A stretch of DNA of 48,013 bases, from contig JADLEJ010000026.1 of assembly GCA_020846195.1 (NCBI GenBank), positions 1 through 48,013 on the forward strand. Direction: 5' to 3'. Under the pieces are notes generated by a model. That model was not told the origin of the DNA, made no database searches, and saw nothing but the letters and a program-made list of their open reading frames with translations. Positions 7,071 through 15,873 of the stretch are shown here, in pieces; position 1 is the stretch's first letter; each line of letters starts with the position of its first letter. Position numbers and translations under genes: made by a program. This DNA is from Nitrospira sp. (lineage in GTDB: Bacteria > Nitrospirota > Nitrospiria > Nitrospirales > Nitrospiraceae).

Positions 7071-8984
7071 GTGGATTATCAAGTCTCCGCCCGCAAATAC
7101 CGGCCCGGCACGTTCGACGATGTCGTGGGCCAGTCGCACGTCGTTCAGACTCTGATGAACGCGGTCGAGACGAAACGCATCGCGCACGCCTATCTCTTTT
7201 CCGGCACGCGCGGAGTCGGCAAGACCACCGTCGCCCGCATTCTCGCCAAAGCGCTGAACTGCGAACAGGGGCCGACCGGCCATCCCTGCAACATCTGCGT
7301 GAACTGCGTCGAGATCACGCAAGGCACCTCGGTCGATGTGATGGAGATCGACGGCGCGTCGAACACGAGTGTCGACGATGTGCGCGAGATCCGCGAGAAT
7401 GTGAAATTCTCGCCCTTTCGCGGACAGTACCGTGCCTATATCATCGACGAAGTCCACATGCTCTCGAACTCGGCTTTCAACGCGCTGCTGAAAACGCTGG
7501 AAGAACCGCCGTCTCATGTGGTGTTTATTTTCGCGACGACGGAGATCCACAAGATTCCGGCCACGATTCTGTCGCGCTGCCAGCATTACAATTTTAGGCG
7601 GATCGCGCGCCAGGAGATTATCGACCGCCTTCGCCATGTCGCCGCGCAAGACGGCATGACGATTGAAGACCGCAGCTTCACGGCGCTCGCGCGGGCGAGC
7701 GAAGGCAGTATGCGCGACGGGCTGAGCCTGCTCGATCAAGCTGTCGCGTTCGGCGGGAAAACGATTGCCCATGCCGATCTGGAAGTGCTGCTCGGCGCTG
7801 TGCCACAGGAACTCGTCCAGGGCATGAGCGCCGCAATCCTCGCACAGGACAGCCCAGCCGCATTGGCCGTCCTCGCCAATCTGCTGGATCGAGGGCATGA
7901 CCTCAAGGCCTTCTGCTCCGATGTGGTGGAGCATCTGCGGAACCTCCTGGTGGCCTCGGTCGTCTCTGCTGGCCCAGAGTTGCGCGGCTTGATCGAAGCC
8001 ACGGAAGAAGACATTCATCAATTGGCCGTTGCAGCCAAGAAGCTGACGCCGGAACAGCTGCAAGAGCTGCTGACGATTTTCTCGCAGGCGGAAGATTCCT
8101 TGCGCTACAGCGCGCATCCACGCTTTGTGCTGGAAGCCGCGGCGGTGCGCGCCACCAGGCTGGTCGGGCAACAGGAGCGCCGCGCCGAGATTGCGGCTTC
8201 TGCGGCCGCCGCAAAGCCTGGAGCGACAACTGCCGTTCCTCCGCCTGCCACGAAGCCGGTAGCTTCCAGCTCAGCAACGGCAACCGCTCGCCCGGCATCG
8301 GCGCCGGCCATGGCGGCCCCTCAGCCTTCGCCGACGCTACCACCCACACGGCCCCCTGCACCATCCGCCATGGCTCGCCCCGCAATGCCTGCCGCATCGA
8401 AGCCAAGCGCGGCGGTTCAATCCGCGCCGCCCGTAACATCTCGCGCGGCATCGGCACCGGATAAGAGCCCATCGCCCGAGCCGCAAAGCTCATCGGGGCA
8501 CGCGTCGAGTCACGCACCCGCATCGCTGCCGGCCGGACCATCGGTATCCGCGGCATTGCCGGACGCGCCTGCGCTCAATTGGGATCTGGTGCAGGAAGAG
8601 GTTGCGGCATCGCATCCCCGCTTCGCGCCGTATTTAGAAGCCGGCCGGTTTGTCTCGCTGGAGGGGGGGCAAGTCACGATTGGATTCACGAAGCAGGCGG
8701 CGCTCGCTCGCTCACGGATGGAAAAAGAAGACAATCTCCTCGCCCTAGCTGCGCTCTGCGAACAGCAGGTCGGGCAGCCGATTCGCATCCGCACGATCGA
8801 GCTCTCCGCATCGGACCCGCCGGGCCTCACGATGGCACAGGTGCGGGCGGCGAAAGAACAGGAGCAGCGCATGGTATTGTTCGAGCAGGCGCGCGCGACT
8901 CCCGTCGCAAAACAGGCCTTGGATATTTTCGGTGCGGATCTCGCGGCGGTGCGCACTGTGGCACAAAAGGAGACTGGCGAATGA
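7071..8984 (+). CDS. dnaX: DNA polymerase III subunits tau/gamma (clamp loader)
   Basis: ATPase subunit of the clamp loader that opens the sliding clamp and, as tau, ties polymerase cores together at the fork. Domains: AAA+ module from residue 1 to about 220 with Walker A GTRGVGKT (45-52), a four-cysteine zinc site (C64, C73, C76, C79) and Walker B IIDE (D126, E127); a collar domain to about 365; then a long Ala/Pro/Ser linker (about 370-510) and a C-terminal domain. The start is GTG; no better ATG exists and the family N-terminus YQVSARKYRP begins there. The stop overlaps the start of ybaB (ATGA), so the genes are coupled. I see no convincing slippery A-run for a gamma frameshift. Confidence 0.97.
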   Translation: MDYQVSARKYRPGTFDDVVGQSHVVQTLMNAVETKRIAHAYLFSGTRGVGKTTVARILAKALNCEQGPTGHPCNICVNCVEITQGTSVDVMEIDGASNTSVDDVREIRENVKFSPFRGQYRAYIIDEVHMLSNSAFNALLKTLEEPPSHVVFIFATTEIHKIPATILSRCQHYNFRRIARQEIIDRLRHVAAQDGMTIEDRSFTALARASEGSMRDGLSLLDQAVAFGGKTIAHADLEVLLGAVPQELVQGMSAAILAQDSPAALAVLANLLDRGHDLKAFCSDVVEHLRNLLVASVVSAGPELRGLIEATEEDIHQLAVAAKKLTPEQLQELLTIFSQAEDSLRYSAHPRFVLEAAAVRATRLVGQQERRAEIAASAAAAKPGATTAVPPPATKPVASSSATATARPASAPAMAAPQPSPTLPPTRPPAPSAMARPAMPAASKPSAAVQSAPPVTSRAASAPDKSPSPEPQSSSGHASSHAPASLPAGPSVSAALPDAPALNWDLVQEEVAASHPRFAPYLEAGRFVSLEGGQVTIGFTKQAALARSRMEKEDNLLALAALCEQQVGQPIRIRTIELSASDPPGLTMAQVRAAKEQEQRMVLFEQARATPVAKQALDIFGADLAAVRTVAQKETGE

Positions 8985-9304
8985 AAAATCCCTTTGGCGA
9001 CATGTCGAACATTTTGAAGCAAGCGAAAGCGATGCAGGATCAGATGGCCAAAATCCAGGAGCAGGCCGCGACGAAACTCGCCACCGGCACAGCCGGCGGC
9101 GGCGGCGTCACCGTGACGGCCAACGGCGCCATGCAGATTGTGGGCGTCGTCATCGATCCTGAAGTCGGCAAAAGCGGCGATGTGGAGATGCTTCAGGATC
9201 TCGTGCTGGCCGCGTCGAACGATGCGCTCCGGAAGGCGAAGGAATTGATGGAGCAGGATATGAAGGCCCTGACGGGCGGAATGAAGATGCCGGGGTTGTT
9301 TTAA
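8981..9304 (+). CDS. ybaB: YbaB/EbfC family nucleoid-associated protein
   Basis: Small dimeric DNA-binding protein that binds the nucleoid; it is nearly always encoded between dnaX and recR. The 107-residue product has the family layout: an N-terminal helix rich in Lys/Gln/Met (ILKQAKAMQDQMAKIQEQ), a central beta hairpin with Gly-rich turns (GTAGGGGVTVTANG) and a C-terminal helix with the conserved AASNDALRKAKE. The ATG overlaps the dnaX stop, implying coupled translation. Precise cellular role in this organism is not known. Confidence 0.95.
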   Translation: MKNPFGDMSNILKQAKAMQDQMAKIQEQAATKLATGTAGGGGVTVTANGAMQIVGVVIDPEVGKSGDVEMLQDLVLAASNDALRKAKELMEQDMKALTGGMKMPGLF

Positions 9305-9355
9305 CGCGCCGGGCGGCGCGCGCTATCGGCTCAACGGAATACGACCGATCCACCT

Positions 9356-9958
9356 ATGCCAATCGATCAACGCGGGCTACTCGCCCGGCTCATCAAAGAA
9401 CTGGTTCGCCTGCCCGGCGTTGGGCAGAAAAGTGCGCAGCGGCTGGCCTTTCACATCCTCAAGGCAGAGCGTGAGGATGCGCTCCGGCTGGCCGAGGCCA
9501 TCCGCGCGGTCAAAGACGGGCTGGCCTTCTGCCGGCAATGCCGCAATATTGCCGAAGGCGAATTGTGCGAATTCTGCCTCGATCCCAAGCGAGACCGCAC
9601 GAAAATCCTCGTCGTGGAAGAACCCAGCACAACCTACGCCATCGAACGGGCAGCCGGCTATCGCGGGCTCTATCATGTGCTGCTGGGCACGCTCTCCCCG
9701 CTCGACGGCATCGGCCCGGGAGATATTCGGGCAGAGGAGCTGGCCGAGCGCGTGAAGCTCGGCGGCGTAGATGAAGTCATTCTCGCGACCAGTCCAACAA
9801 TTGAAGGGGAAGCGACCGCCATCTACCTCACCAGATTGCTCAAGCCGTTTGTCGCCCGAGTCTCCCGCATCGCCTATGGCATCCCCGTCGGCATGGATAT
9901 CGAGTATGCCGATGAAGTCACGCTCCTCAAGTCGATTGAAGGCCGCCGGGACCTGTAG
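9356..9958 (+). CDS. recR: Recombination mediator protein RecR
   Basis: Forms a ring-shaped clamp that, with RecO (and RecF), loads RecA on single-stranded gaps during recombinational repair. The 200-residue product has the usual length. Visible parts: helix-hairpin-helix LPGVGQKSAQRLAFHIL near residues 19-35, a four-cysteine zinc finger (FCRQC..CEFC, about 58-75), a Toprim domain starting KILVVEEPST, and the C-terminal tail with GIPVGMDIEYADEVTL that is nearly invariant in RecR. It lies 51 bases after ybaB in the conserved dnaX-ybaB-recR order. Confidence 0.97.
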   Translation: MPIDQRGLLARLIKELVRLPGVGQKSAQRLAFHILKAEREDALRLAEAIRAVKDGLAFCRQCRNIAEGELCEFCLDPKRDRTKILVVEEPSTTYAIERAAGYRGLYHVLLGTLSPLDGIGPGDIRAEELAERVKLGGVDEVILATSPTIEGEATAIYLTRLLKPFVARVSRIAYGIPVGMDIEYADEVTLLKSIEGRRDL

Positions 9959-10040
9959 GCTCCCGCATCATTCCCGTTGACCCATTCTTTGGACGGCTGC
10001 TATAGTTCCACCACGTTTGGGATGATCGGAGCCAGCAGCC

Positions 10041-10526
10041 ATGAAGGCACGCACTTCCCCCAAAAAGACTGCCGCGTCGCGCACGGCTTCTTCACGCACG
10101 AAGACTGCCGCTAAACCGGCACCCCCGAAGGCTAAGAAACCCTCTTCCCTCAAGAAACCGGCTTCTTCAAAAAGTCGTTCGAAGTATCCCGACATTCAGC
10201 GCGCCCTAGAGCGGCAGCGGGCGGATTTGCTCGAAGAAGCGGGAGAAGTGCTGTCGCAGCACAACCGTCCGGAAGCGTTGCCAGATGTGAGCGACCAGGC
10301 GTCGGCGGAAGAAGATCAGCGGTTTTCCATGCGCATCATGGAGCGCGAGCAAAATCTGCTCAAGAAGGTCAACGAAGCGCTGGATCGGATGAAGAAGCAG
10401 ACCTACGGCATCTGCGAGCAGTGCGGCGAAGATATTCCCTACAAGCGGCTCAAAGCCCGCCCCGTCACGACATTCTGCATCGAGTGCAAAACGGTTCAGG
10501 AACAGAAAGAACGAGCCCGCCGGTAA
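10041..10526 (+). CDS. DksA/TraR family zinc-finger protein
   Basis: Putative transcription factor that acts on RNA polymerase through the secondary channel, as DksA does with ppGpp. The 161-residue product has a long, basic, low-complexity N-terminal extension (about 1-48, Lys/Ala/Ser/Pro) that the core family lacks, then a helical coiled-coil region and a C-terminal zinc finger C125-x2-C128-x17-C146-x2-C149. The motif YGICEQCGEDIPYKRLKA is typical for this family. The acidic tip residues of true DksA (two aspartates in the coiled coil) cannot be confirmed from the sequence; DVSDQASAEEDQRF resembles the group found in many Gram-negatives and spirochaetes. It is a single gene downstream of recR and convergent with the TPR lipoprotein. 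Confidence 0.87.
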   Translation: MKARTSPKKTAASRTASSRTKTAAKPAPPKAKKPSSLKKPASSKSRSKYPDIQRALERQRADLLEEAGEVLSQHNRPEALPDVSDQASAEEDQRFSMRIMEREQNLLKKVNEALDRMKKQTYGICEQCGEDIPYKRLKARPVTTFCIECKTVQEQKERARR

Positions 10527-10547
10527 TCCAGGCCGCCTCATTTCTCT

Positions 10548-11705
10548 TCACGGTTTTTTCAGAACTTTCAATCGCTCCTTGACCCGGGCAATTCGCCCCT
10601 CTTCTTCGGGAATTCCTTCGACAAGAGCCAAGAAGGTTTCATATTCGGCGAGCGCCCGTTTCGGGTTCGTCAGCTCGTAGGCCTCCGCGAGATTGTACCG
10701 GGCCATGGCGTAGTTCGGCCGCAAGATCACCGCCTTTTCAAACAGACTCAGCGCCGTGGCTTTCTCTCCGAGTTTATTGTGAACCGTCCCGAGATTGTTC
10801 ATCACCTCCGGAACATTCGGCCGGATGGCGAGCGACTGAAGCATTTCGGCCTTCGCTTTTTCAAACTGTCCCTTCGCCTCCAATGAGACGCCCAATCGAT
10901 GGTGCGCCTCCGCCATCCACACCTTGTTGGCAAAGCCGCTCGCAATCGATTTCTGGTAGGCATCGGTCGCGATGTCGTAATGCTTCTCTTTGCAATAGGC
11001 CAATTGCGCCGTCTGCCCTCTCGCGAACTGCTGCAACGAGGCGAACGGTTCTTTGTCTTCGCTGCCCTGGCTCTCGATCTTCATGCCAGACTTGCCGCCA
11101 GCCGGCGCCCTGAGCCGGTCGAGAAACTCACGCCGGTAGGGAGAAAAGAGTCTGACGTACGGATCGATCGTGAAAGAAGCCGTGAGGAGCATCATGTGCT
11201 CGCGATTGCCGGTCACCAGATACTCAAATGTCGTTTTTTCGTCGCCGGTATCGAAGATCGCGCTGGAATCCATATTGGCCTTCGTCGCCAGCTGCGAGAC
11301 GTTCAGATAGAATTCCATCTGCGGCTTCAAGACCGACAGCGTCTTTCTCAACACTGGATAGGGCTCGAGATCCAACCCGCTTGGGAACATGAAGATCGCC
11401 CCTACAAGGAGTCCGTCCTCGTCAAAAAAGTAGGATTCATCGGCATGCGAGGGACTCTGCGCCGCGGGATACAATAATTCCTGGCCGCTTCCCCAGGGTC
11501 GCGCCGTAAATGTGTGGGGCGGAACTTTTTTCAGAACCTCGGGCTTGCGATCGCACAGCTCAGCCGTCGTCTTGAGCAGAATGAGGTCGCTCTCGGAAGG
11601 AGGAAGATCAGGTCTAACCGGGGGCGGTGGGCCGCTACATCCGCCCAACAGGCTCAATAGCATGCCGATTATTACGAAAGTGCCGAATCGATGCAGCAAC
11701 GGCAT
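10548..11705 (-). CDS. TPR-repeat lipoprotein
   Basis: Predicted lipoprotein: signal peptide with a hydrophobic core and lipobox LLGGC, lipidated Cys at residue 23, followed by a proline-rich tether. The 385-residue product has a unique N-terminal domain (about 40-210) that I cannot assign and at least three tetratricopeptide repeats in the C-terminal part (about 255-365), with recognisable patterns such as AHHRLGVSLEAKGQFEKA, MNNLGTVHNKLGEKATAL and ARYNLAEAYELTNPKRAL. Such proteins usually act as scaffolds in the periplasm or at the outer membrane. It is alone on its strand between DksA-like and the small lipoprotein gene. Confidence 0.82.
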   Translation of the reverse strand: MPLLHRFGTFVIIGMLLSLLGGCSGPPPPVRPDLPPSESDLILLKTTAELCDRKPEVLKKVPPHTFTARPWGSGQELLYPAAQSPSHADESYFFDEDGLLVGAIFMFPSGLDLEPYPVLRKTLSVLKPQMEFYLNVSQLATKANMDSSAIFDTGDEKTTFEYLVTGNREHMMLLTASFTIDPYVRLFSPYRREFLDRLRAPAGGKSGMKIESQGSEDKEPFASLQQFARGQTAQLAYCKEKHYDIATDAYQKSIASGFANKVWMAEAHHRLGVSLEAKGQFEKAKAEMLQSLAIRPNVPEVMNNLGTVHNKLGEKATALSLFEKAVILRPNYAMARYNLAEAYELTNPKRALAEYETFLALVEGIPEEEGRIARVKERLKVLKKP

Positions 11706-11747
11706 AGGGTCTCCGGTCGAGAATCCAGAGTCTGAGACCCATGAAAT

Positions 11748-12179
11748 TTACACGAATCCTGGGGACTTTGCGAACCGGCAAAAAAAAGCCCGCCCCCCGG
11801 ATAAGGGGGCGGGCATTCTCAATAAGCGGTGAGCGTCGTCTTCCCGGCGCTGACTGTCTTGCATATTGTCTTCAGCCGTATAGCCGAACAAATACGGGAA
11901 GGCGCCGGTCACGGTATAGATCGGCCGATTGACCGCATAATCTAGCGCATGGCCAAGCGGATGAAGCAAAAAACCAATCCAACGAATGGGATTGTCGTTA
12001 ATCGGGCTCCCGGCTGTCGGATCTGAATAGACTAACGCCGTACTATCCAGCACGTTATAAATACTTGTCGGGGGATTGTATTCCTTCTCCGCCGCCGTGC
12101 CTGCTTGATTCTTCGTCGTGCATCCTGTTGCAAGCACTGCCATCAGCACCGCACCCATTGCCCATGATGTTGGTCGCAT
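11748..12179 (-). CDS. Small lipoprotein with a C-terminus that reads through a terminator
   Basis: Predicted lipoprotein; with the start chosen here the signal peptide ends in lipobox LATGC (Cys20). The ATG has AGGGT six bases upstream; longer starts upstream lack a site. The core motif PIRWIGFLLHPLGHALDYA with VNRPIYTVTGAFPYLFGY recurs in small lipoproteins of unknown role. The last 23 or so codons are odd: they lie in the stem, loop and T-run of a strong terminator and the stop codon is beyond it. In another frame a TGA stands right before the hairpin, so a single-base change or error could have removed the normal stop. Function unknown. Confidence 0.65.
   Translation of the reverse strand: MRPTSWAMGAVLMAVLATGCTTKNQAGTAAEKEYNPPTSIYNVLDSTALVYSDPTAGSPINDNPIRWIGFLLHPLGHALDYAVNRPIYTVTGAFPYLFGYTAEDNMQDSQRREDDAHRLLRMPAPLSGGRAFFCRFAKSPGFV
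11780..11814 (-). terminator. Strong intrinsic terminator of the small lipoprotein gene
   Basis: On the minus strand GCCCGCCCCC pairs perfectly with GGGGGCGGGC around a seven-base loop and is followed by eight T residues. This is a textbook Rho-independent terminator. It lies inside the reading frame of the lipoprotein, ahead of that frame's stop codon. Confidence 0.92.
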
Positions 12180-12339
12180 ATGTACCCTCATTTTGTTCGA
12201 TCCCATCGGCCCTAGCCTGCGCAATCCCTGAAATACAGTGTGAAGTGTAGCCGACGGCCCCGATTCTGTCCAGAAACCGGGTAATTATCGAGCACGCCTG
12301 ACCGAGCAGCCTATTGAGGGATTCACAACAAGAATTGCA

Positions 12340-12414
12340 TGGTGGGCGATACAGGGATCGAACCTGTGGCCTCTTCCGTGTGAAGGAAGCGCTCTACCAC
12401 TGAGCCAATCGCCC
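12340..12414 (-). tRNA. tRNA-Val (anticodon CAC)
   Basis: Read on the minus strand: acceptor arms GGGCGAT and ATCGCCC pair fully, followed by A and an encoded CCA. The D arm contains GGCTCAGTGGTAGAGC, the anticodon arm CTTCC-TTCACAC-GGAAG gives CAC (valine, codon GUG), and the T loop is GGTTCGATC with stem ACAGG/CCTGT. Length is 75 bases. Confidence 0.96.
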
Positions 12415-12578
12415 ATGCGAGGCCGAGTTTAGCACGGAGCAATTCACGGGTTCAATTGTGCAGGCAGATAATGATGCGGGCGGATTGGCCCATAACCAGC
12501 GGGGGCCGCCTTGACTTCCCCGAAACACGGTTTCTAGAATGCGCTCTTCCTATTTTTCAGAGAGGAGCGTTTGTGGGC

Positions 12579-13895
12579 ATGAGAGATGACGTCGTCATCA
12601 TCGGGGGTGGTCTAGCCGGCTCCGAAGCAGCTTGGCAGGCGGCCAATCGAGGCGCGAAAGTGACGCTCTACGAGATGCGTCCAAAAGAGATGACGAAAGC
12701 GCATAAAACCGGCGGTTTGGCGGAGTTGGTCTGCTCCAATTCGCTCGGGTCGGCCGATCCGTTGAACGCCCCCGGCATTCTCAAAGAAGAAATGCGGCGG
12801 CTGGGGTCGCTGATTATCGCTTCGGCCGAACAGGCCAGGGTGCCGGCAGGCTCAGCGCTCGCTGTCGATCGCGATCAATTCTCGCTCAAGATCACGCAAG
12901 CCCTGGAAAGCCACCCGAACGTCCGCATCCTGCATGAAGAGATCACCGAGATCCCGACCGACTGCCTCTGCATTATTGCCACCGGCCCCTTAACATCGGA
13001 CAAACTGTCGGCGGCCATCCGCGCCGTGACACAGTCGCACCATTTGTATTTCTTCGACGCCATCTCACCGATCATCGATACCGAATCGATCAATATGGAC
13101 ATCGTCTTCGCCGCCTCGCGTTACGATAAAGGAGGCGCCGACTATCTGAACTGCCAGATGGATGAGGCGCAATACAACGCCTTTTACGACGCGCTGATGG
13201 CGGCTGAAAAAGTGCAGCCGAAAGAATTCGAGAAGACGCCCTATTTTGAAGCCTGCATTCCCATAGAAGTCATGGCGGAACGGGGCCGGCAAACCATGCT
13301 CTTCGGCCCGCTGAAACCGGTCGGCCTGGAAGATCCGCGAACCGGCAAGCGGCCGACTGCGGTCATTCAACTCCGAACCGAGAACATCCATAAGACCTGC
13401 TACAACATGGTTGGCTTTCAGACGAAGCTGACCTACCCGGAGCAGAAGCGCGTCTTTCGCATGATCCCCGGCTTGGAACAGGCAGAATTCCTCCGGTACG
13501 GCAGCCTGCATCGAAACACCTTTATTAACTCTCCCCAGTTGCTCTTGAACACCTTGCAGTTCAAATCGCGCGGCACCTTATTCTTTGCCGGCCAATTGAT
13601 CGGCGTGGAAGGCTATACCGAATCCGCCGCCATGGGCGGCTTCGCGGGCATCAATGCGGCGCGAGCCATCGCGGGGCTGCCTTTGGTCACGCCGCCGGCC
13701 ACCACAGCTCACGGATGCCTGGTCGGCCATGTCGCCTCATCGGACCCGAAACATTTCCAACCGATGAATACGAATTACGGTCTCTTCCCGCCTCTCGCCC
13801 AACCGGTCAGAGATAAAGAAAAGAAACGGCAGCTCATTGCCCAGCGGGCTCGTGAGGATTTTGAAAGATGGATGACGCAATCCGCGCTTTCATGA
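12579..13895 (+). CDS. trmFO: Methylenetetrahydrofolate-tRNA-(uracil-5-)-methyltransferase
   Basis: Folate- and FAD-dependent enzyme that makes ribothymidine at position 54 of tRNAs, using methylenetetrahydrofolate as carbon donor. The N-terminus has the dinucleotide-binding motif GGGLAGSEAAWQAA, followed by the family signature LAELVCSNSLGS and later GQLIGVEGYTESAAMGG, both characteristic of TrmFO (once called Gid). Length about 438 residues is normal. Two starts are possible: this ATG, or a GTG two codons earlier that lies at a better distance (five bases) from the AGAGGAG site. Its end overlaps xerC by 28 bases. The trmFO-xerC pair matches the Firmicutes trmFO-xerC-hslVU order, but hslVU is absent here. 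Confidence 0.95.
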   Translation: MRDDVVIIGGGLAGSEAAWQAANRGAKVTLYEMRPKEMTKAHKTGGLAELVCSNSLGSADPLNAPGILKEEMRRLGSLIIASAEQARVPAGSALAVDRDQFSLKITQALESHPNVRILHEEITEIPTDCLCIIATGPLTSDKLSAAIRAVTQSHHLYFFDAISPIIDTESINMDIVFAASRYDKGGADYLNCQMDEAQYNAFYDALMAAEKVQPKEFEKTPYFEACIPIEVMAERGRQTMLFGPLKPVGLEDPRTGKRPTAVIQLRTENIHKTCYNMVGFQTKLTYPEQKRVFRMIPGLEQAEFLRYGSLHRNTFINSPQLLLNTLQFKSRGTLFFAGQLIGVEGYTESAAMGGFAGINAARAIAGLPLVTPPATTAHGCLVGHVASSDPKHFQPMNTNYGLFPPLAQPVRDKEKKRQLIAQRAREDFERWMTQSALS

Positions 13896-14815
13896 CCTTT
13901 CTTGCCGTTGAGCGGCAGGCCTCGCCGGAAACCATCCGCAATTACCGTTCAGACCTCCGGCAGCTGACCGCCTTTCTCATTCAAGCTGGACCGGCGCCGC
14001 AGGTACAGCGCCCGCTCCCGGTTGGCGACGTCACCACGGACTCCCTGCGCGCGTATTTACACTGGCTTGACCGAAAGGGGGAAAAAGCCTCCTCCCTCGC
14101 GCGCAAGCTCGCCTGCCTGAGAAGCTTCTACCGATTCCATGTCCGCGAAGGGACGGTCGCAAAAAATCCCGCAGCCGACATCAGAAGTCCGAAGCTCCCC
14201 AAGACTCTGCCGCGGGTTCTGACCAAAGACGACGCCAATGCGCTGATGGAGTTTCCGAACGGCGCCGCGCCCTTGTCGCTCCGCGACCGGGCTATTTTGG
14301 AGACCCTCTATTCCACCGGCGCCCGCGTCAGTGAAGCCGTGGGATTGAATCTCGGCGACCTCAACCGCACTGACGGGCTCGTCCATCTCCGCGGAAAAGG
14401 CCGGAAGGAACGGATCGTTCCCATTGGCGATGTCGCCCTCCAAGCGATCCAGACCTATCGCGATTCATTGAAACGAGTGGGCGGGCGCATCCCCTCTATA
14501 ACGCCTCTGTTTCTCAATCACCGGGGCGGCCGCTTGACCGCGCGCAGCGTCGCCCGCCTCGTCGCCCGCTATTCCAGCCGCCTGGCAGGCGGCGCCGTCA
14601 GCCCCCATGCGCTTCGCCACTCCTATGCGACCCATCTCCTCGACGAAGGCGCCGACCTCCGTTCTATTCAAGAAATGCTGGGGCACGCCTCGCTCAGCAC
14701 CACGCAAAAATATACCCATCTGGCGACCGACCAGCTGCTGGCCGTCTATGACCGCGCGCATCCCCGGGCCAAGACGGCAACGGCGCCATCGTCGAAAGGC
14801 CGCCCTGCGTCATGA
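13868..14815 (+). CDS. xerC: Tyrosine recombinase XerC-type
   Basis: Site-specific recombinase that resolves chromosome dimers at dif during division, normally together with XerD. The 315-residue product has an N-terminal SAM-like DNA-binding domain (about 1-100) and a catalytic domain with all expected residues: R153 (GARVSE), K177 (GKGRKERIV), H247 and R250 (HALRHSYATHLL), H273 (LGHASLSTTQ) and the nucleophile Y282 (KYTH). It begins inside the end of trmFO, so it is in the same operon. Position after trmFO fits XerC rather than XerD, but sequence alone does not fully separate the two. The tail past Y282 is longer and more basic than usual. Confidence 0.9.
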   Translation: MDDAIRAFMTFLAVERQASPETIRNYRSDLRQLTAFLIQAGPAPQVQRPLPVGDVTTDSLRAYLHWLDRKGEKASSLARKLACLRSFYRFHVREGTVAKNPAADIRSPKLPKTLPRVLTKDDANALMEFPNGAAPLSLRDRAILETLYSTGARVSEAVGLNLGDLNRTDGLVHLRGKGRKERIVPIGDVALQAIQTYRDSLKRVGGRIPSITPLFLNHRGGRLTARSVARLVARYSSRLAGGAVSPHALRHSYATHLLDEGADLRSIQEMLGHASLSTTQKYTHLATDQLLAVYDRAHPRAKTATAPSSKGRPAS

Positions 14816-14859
14816 GCCACAATCGCGCGGCCATCCCTACGATTTCAAGCGCAACGGGA

Positions 14860-14887
14860 TTGTGTTTCTGAGCGAAATTGATATATT
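14860..14887 (+). promoter_or_regulatory. Candidate promoter for argB
   Basis: TTGTGT and TATATT are separated by 16 bases in the AT-richest part of the 153-base gap between xerC and argB, about 80 bases before the argB start. Spacing and -10 match are acceptable. It would make argB and the two genes after it a separate transcription unit. Confidence 0.4.
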
Positions 14888-14968
14888 CACGGGCCGCGCG
14901 CCTGCATGCGCCGCAGCGACGGAAGTGGAACGTGGCCAGAGACATCCCCTGAGAACGAGGAGCAGCCG

Positions 14969-15862
14969 ATGAATCGACTGATTAAGAAAGCCAATATCCT
15001 GATCGAGGCGCTCCCCTACATCCGCACCTTCCGGGGCAAAACGGTCGTCATTAAGTACGGCGGGCATGCGATGACCGAGACGGCGCTCAAGGAGCGGTTC
15101 GCGGAAGACATCGTCCTGCTGAAATATGTCGGGCTCAATCCAGTCATCGTGCATGGCGGCGGCCCTCAGATCGACAAGATGTTGACCAGGCTCGGCATCG
15201 AGGCCAAGTTCCGGCACGGCGTCCGAATCACCGATGAAGCCACGATGGAAATCGTGGAGATGGTCCTGGCCGGCAAGATCAACATGGAGATCGTGGAGCT
15301 CCTGAATCGCCACGGAGGACGATCCGTTGGCTTGAGCGGGAAAGACGGCGGACTGCTCATGGCCCAACCGCTCACCGCCAAAGCCTGGGCCAAGAGTTTA
15401 GGCAAAGACTTGGAAGGCGACGACCAAGGCGATTTCGGACTAGTCGGCGAGGTGCAATCCGTCGACTCCAGCCTCGTGCTGAAGCTCCAACAAGACCACT
15501 ACATTCCGGTCATCGCGCCGATCGGAACCGATAAGAACGGCAACACCTACAACATTAACGCCGACCTCGTCGCCGGCGCCATTGCCTCCTCGCTCCACGC
15601 GGAAAAACTGGTGATGATGACCGACATCAAGGGAATCCGCGACGCCAACAACCGCCACCTCTCCACGGTCTCGCGGAAAGACGTGCAGCGAATGGTCAAA
15701 AAAGGTGTGATCGGCGAAGGCATGCTGCCGAAAGTGCATGCCTGCCTCGACGCGCTGGCCGGGGGGGCCGGGAAAGCCCACATCATCGACGGCCGCATTC
15801 CACACGCCCTCTTGCTCGAAATCTTCACCCGCAAGGGCATCGGCACCGAGATTGTGTCGTAG
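14969..15862 (+). CDS. argB: Acetylglutamate kinase
   Basis: Second step of arginine synthesis: phosphorylates N-acetyl-L-glutamate with ATP. The product of 297 residues belongs to the amino-acid kinase family, with the phosphate-binding Lys/Gly segment VVIKYGGHAM near the N-terminus, the substrate loop VHGGGPQIDKML, the motif LSGKDGGLL and the C-terminal segment GEGMLPKVHACLDAL. The start was chosen for the GAGGAG site six bases upstream; in-frame codons before it lack a site. The N-terminal helix before the core (LIKKANILIEALPYI) is typical of the hexameric, arginine-inhibited enzymes, so feedback inhibition is likely (inference). It is followed closely by an M28 peptidase. Confidence 0.96.
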   Translation: MNRLIKKANILIEALPYIRTFRGKTVVIKYGGHAMTETALKERFAEDIVLLKYVGLNPVIVHGGGPQIDKMLTRLGIEAKFRHGVRITDEATMEIVEMVLAGKINMEIVELLNRHGGRSVGLSGKDGGLLMAQPLTAKAWAKSLGKDLEGDDQGDFGLVGEVQSVDSSLVLKLQQDHYIPVIAPIGTDKNGNTYNINADLVAGAIASSLHAEKLVMMTDIKGIRDANNRHLSTVSRKDVQRMVKKGVIGEGMLPKVHACLDALAGGAGKAHIIDGRIPHALLLEIFTRKGIGTEIVS

Positions 15863-15873
15863 GTGCGCCGCGC

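Noticed and set aside
6849..8171. A 440-codon minus-strand frame opposite dnaX and covering the SRP RNA
   Set aside because: Antisense shadow of dnaX; it also crosses a structured RNA gene and has no domain.
8700..8740. A possible programmed frameshift signal for the gamma form of DnaX
   Set aside because: The A-rich stretches are not a proper slippery heptamer and no strong stem-loop with a near stop was evident.
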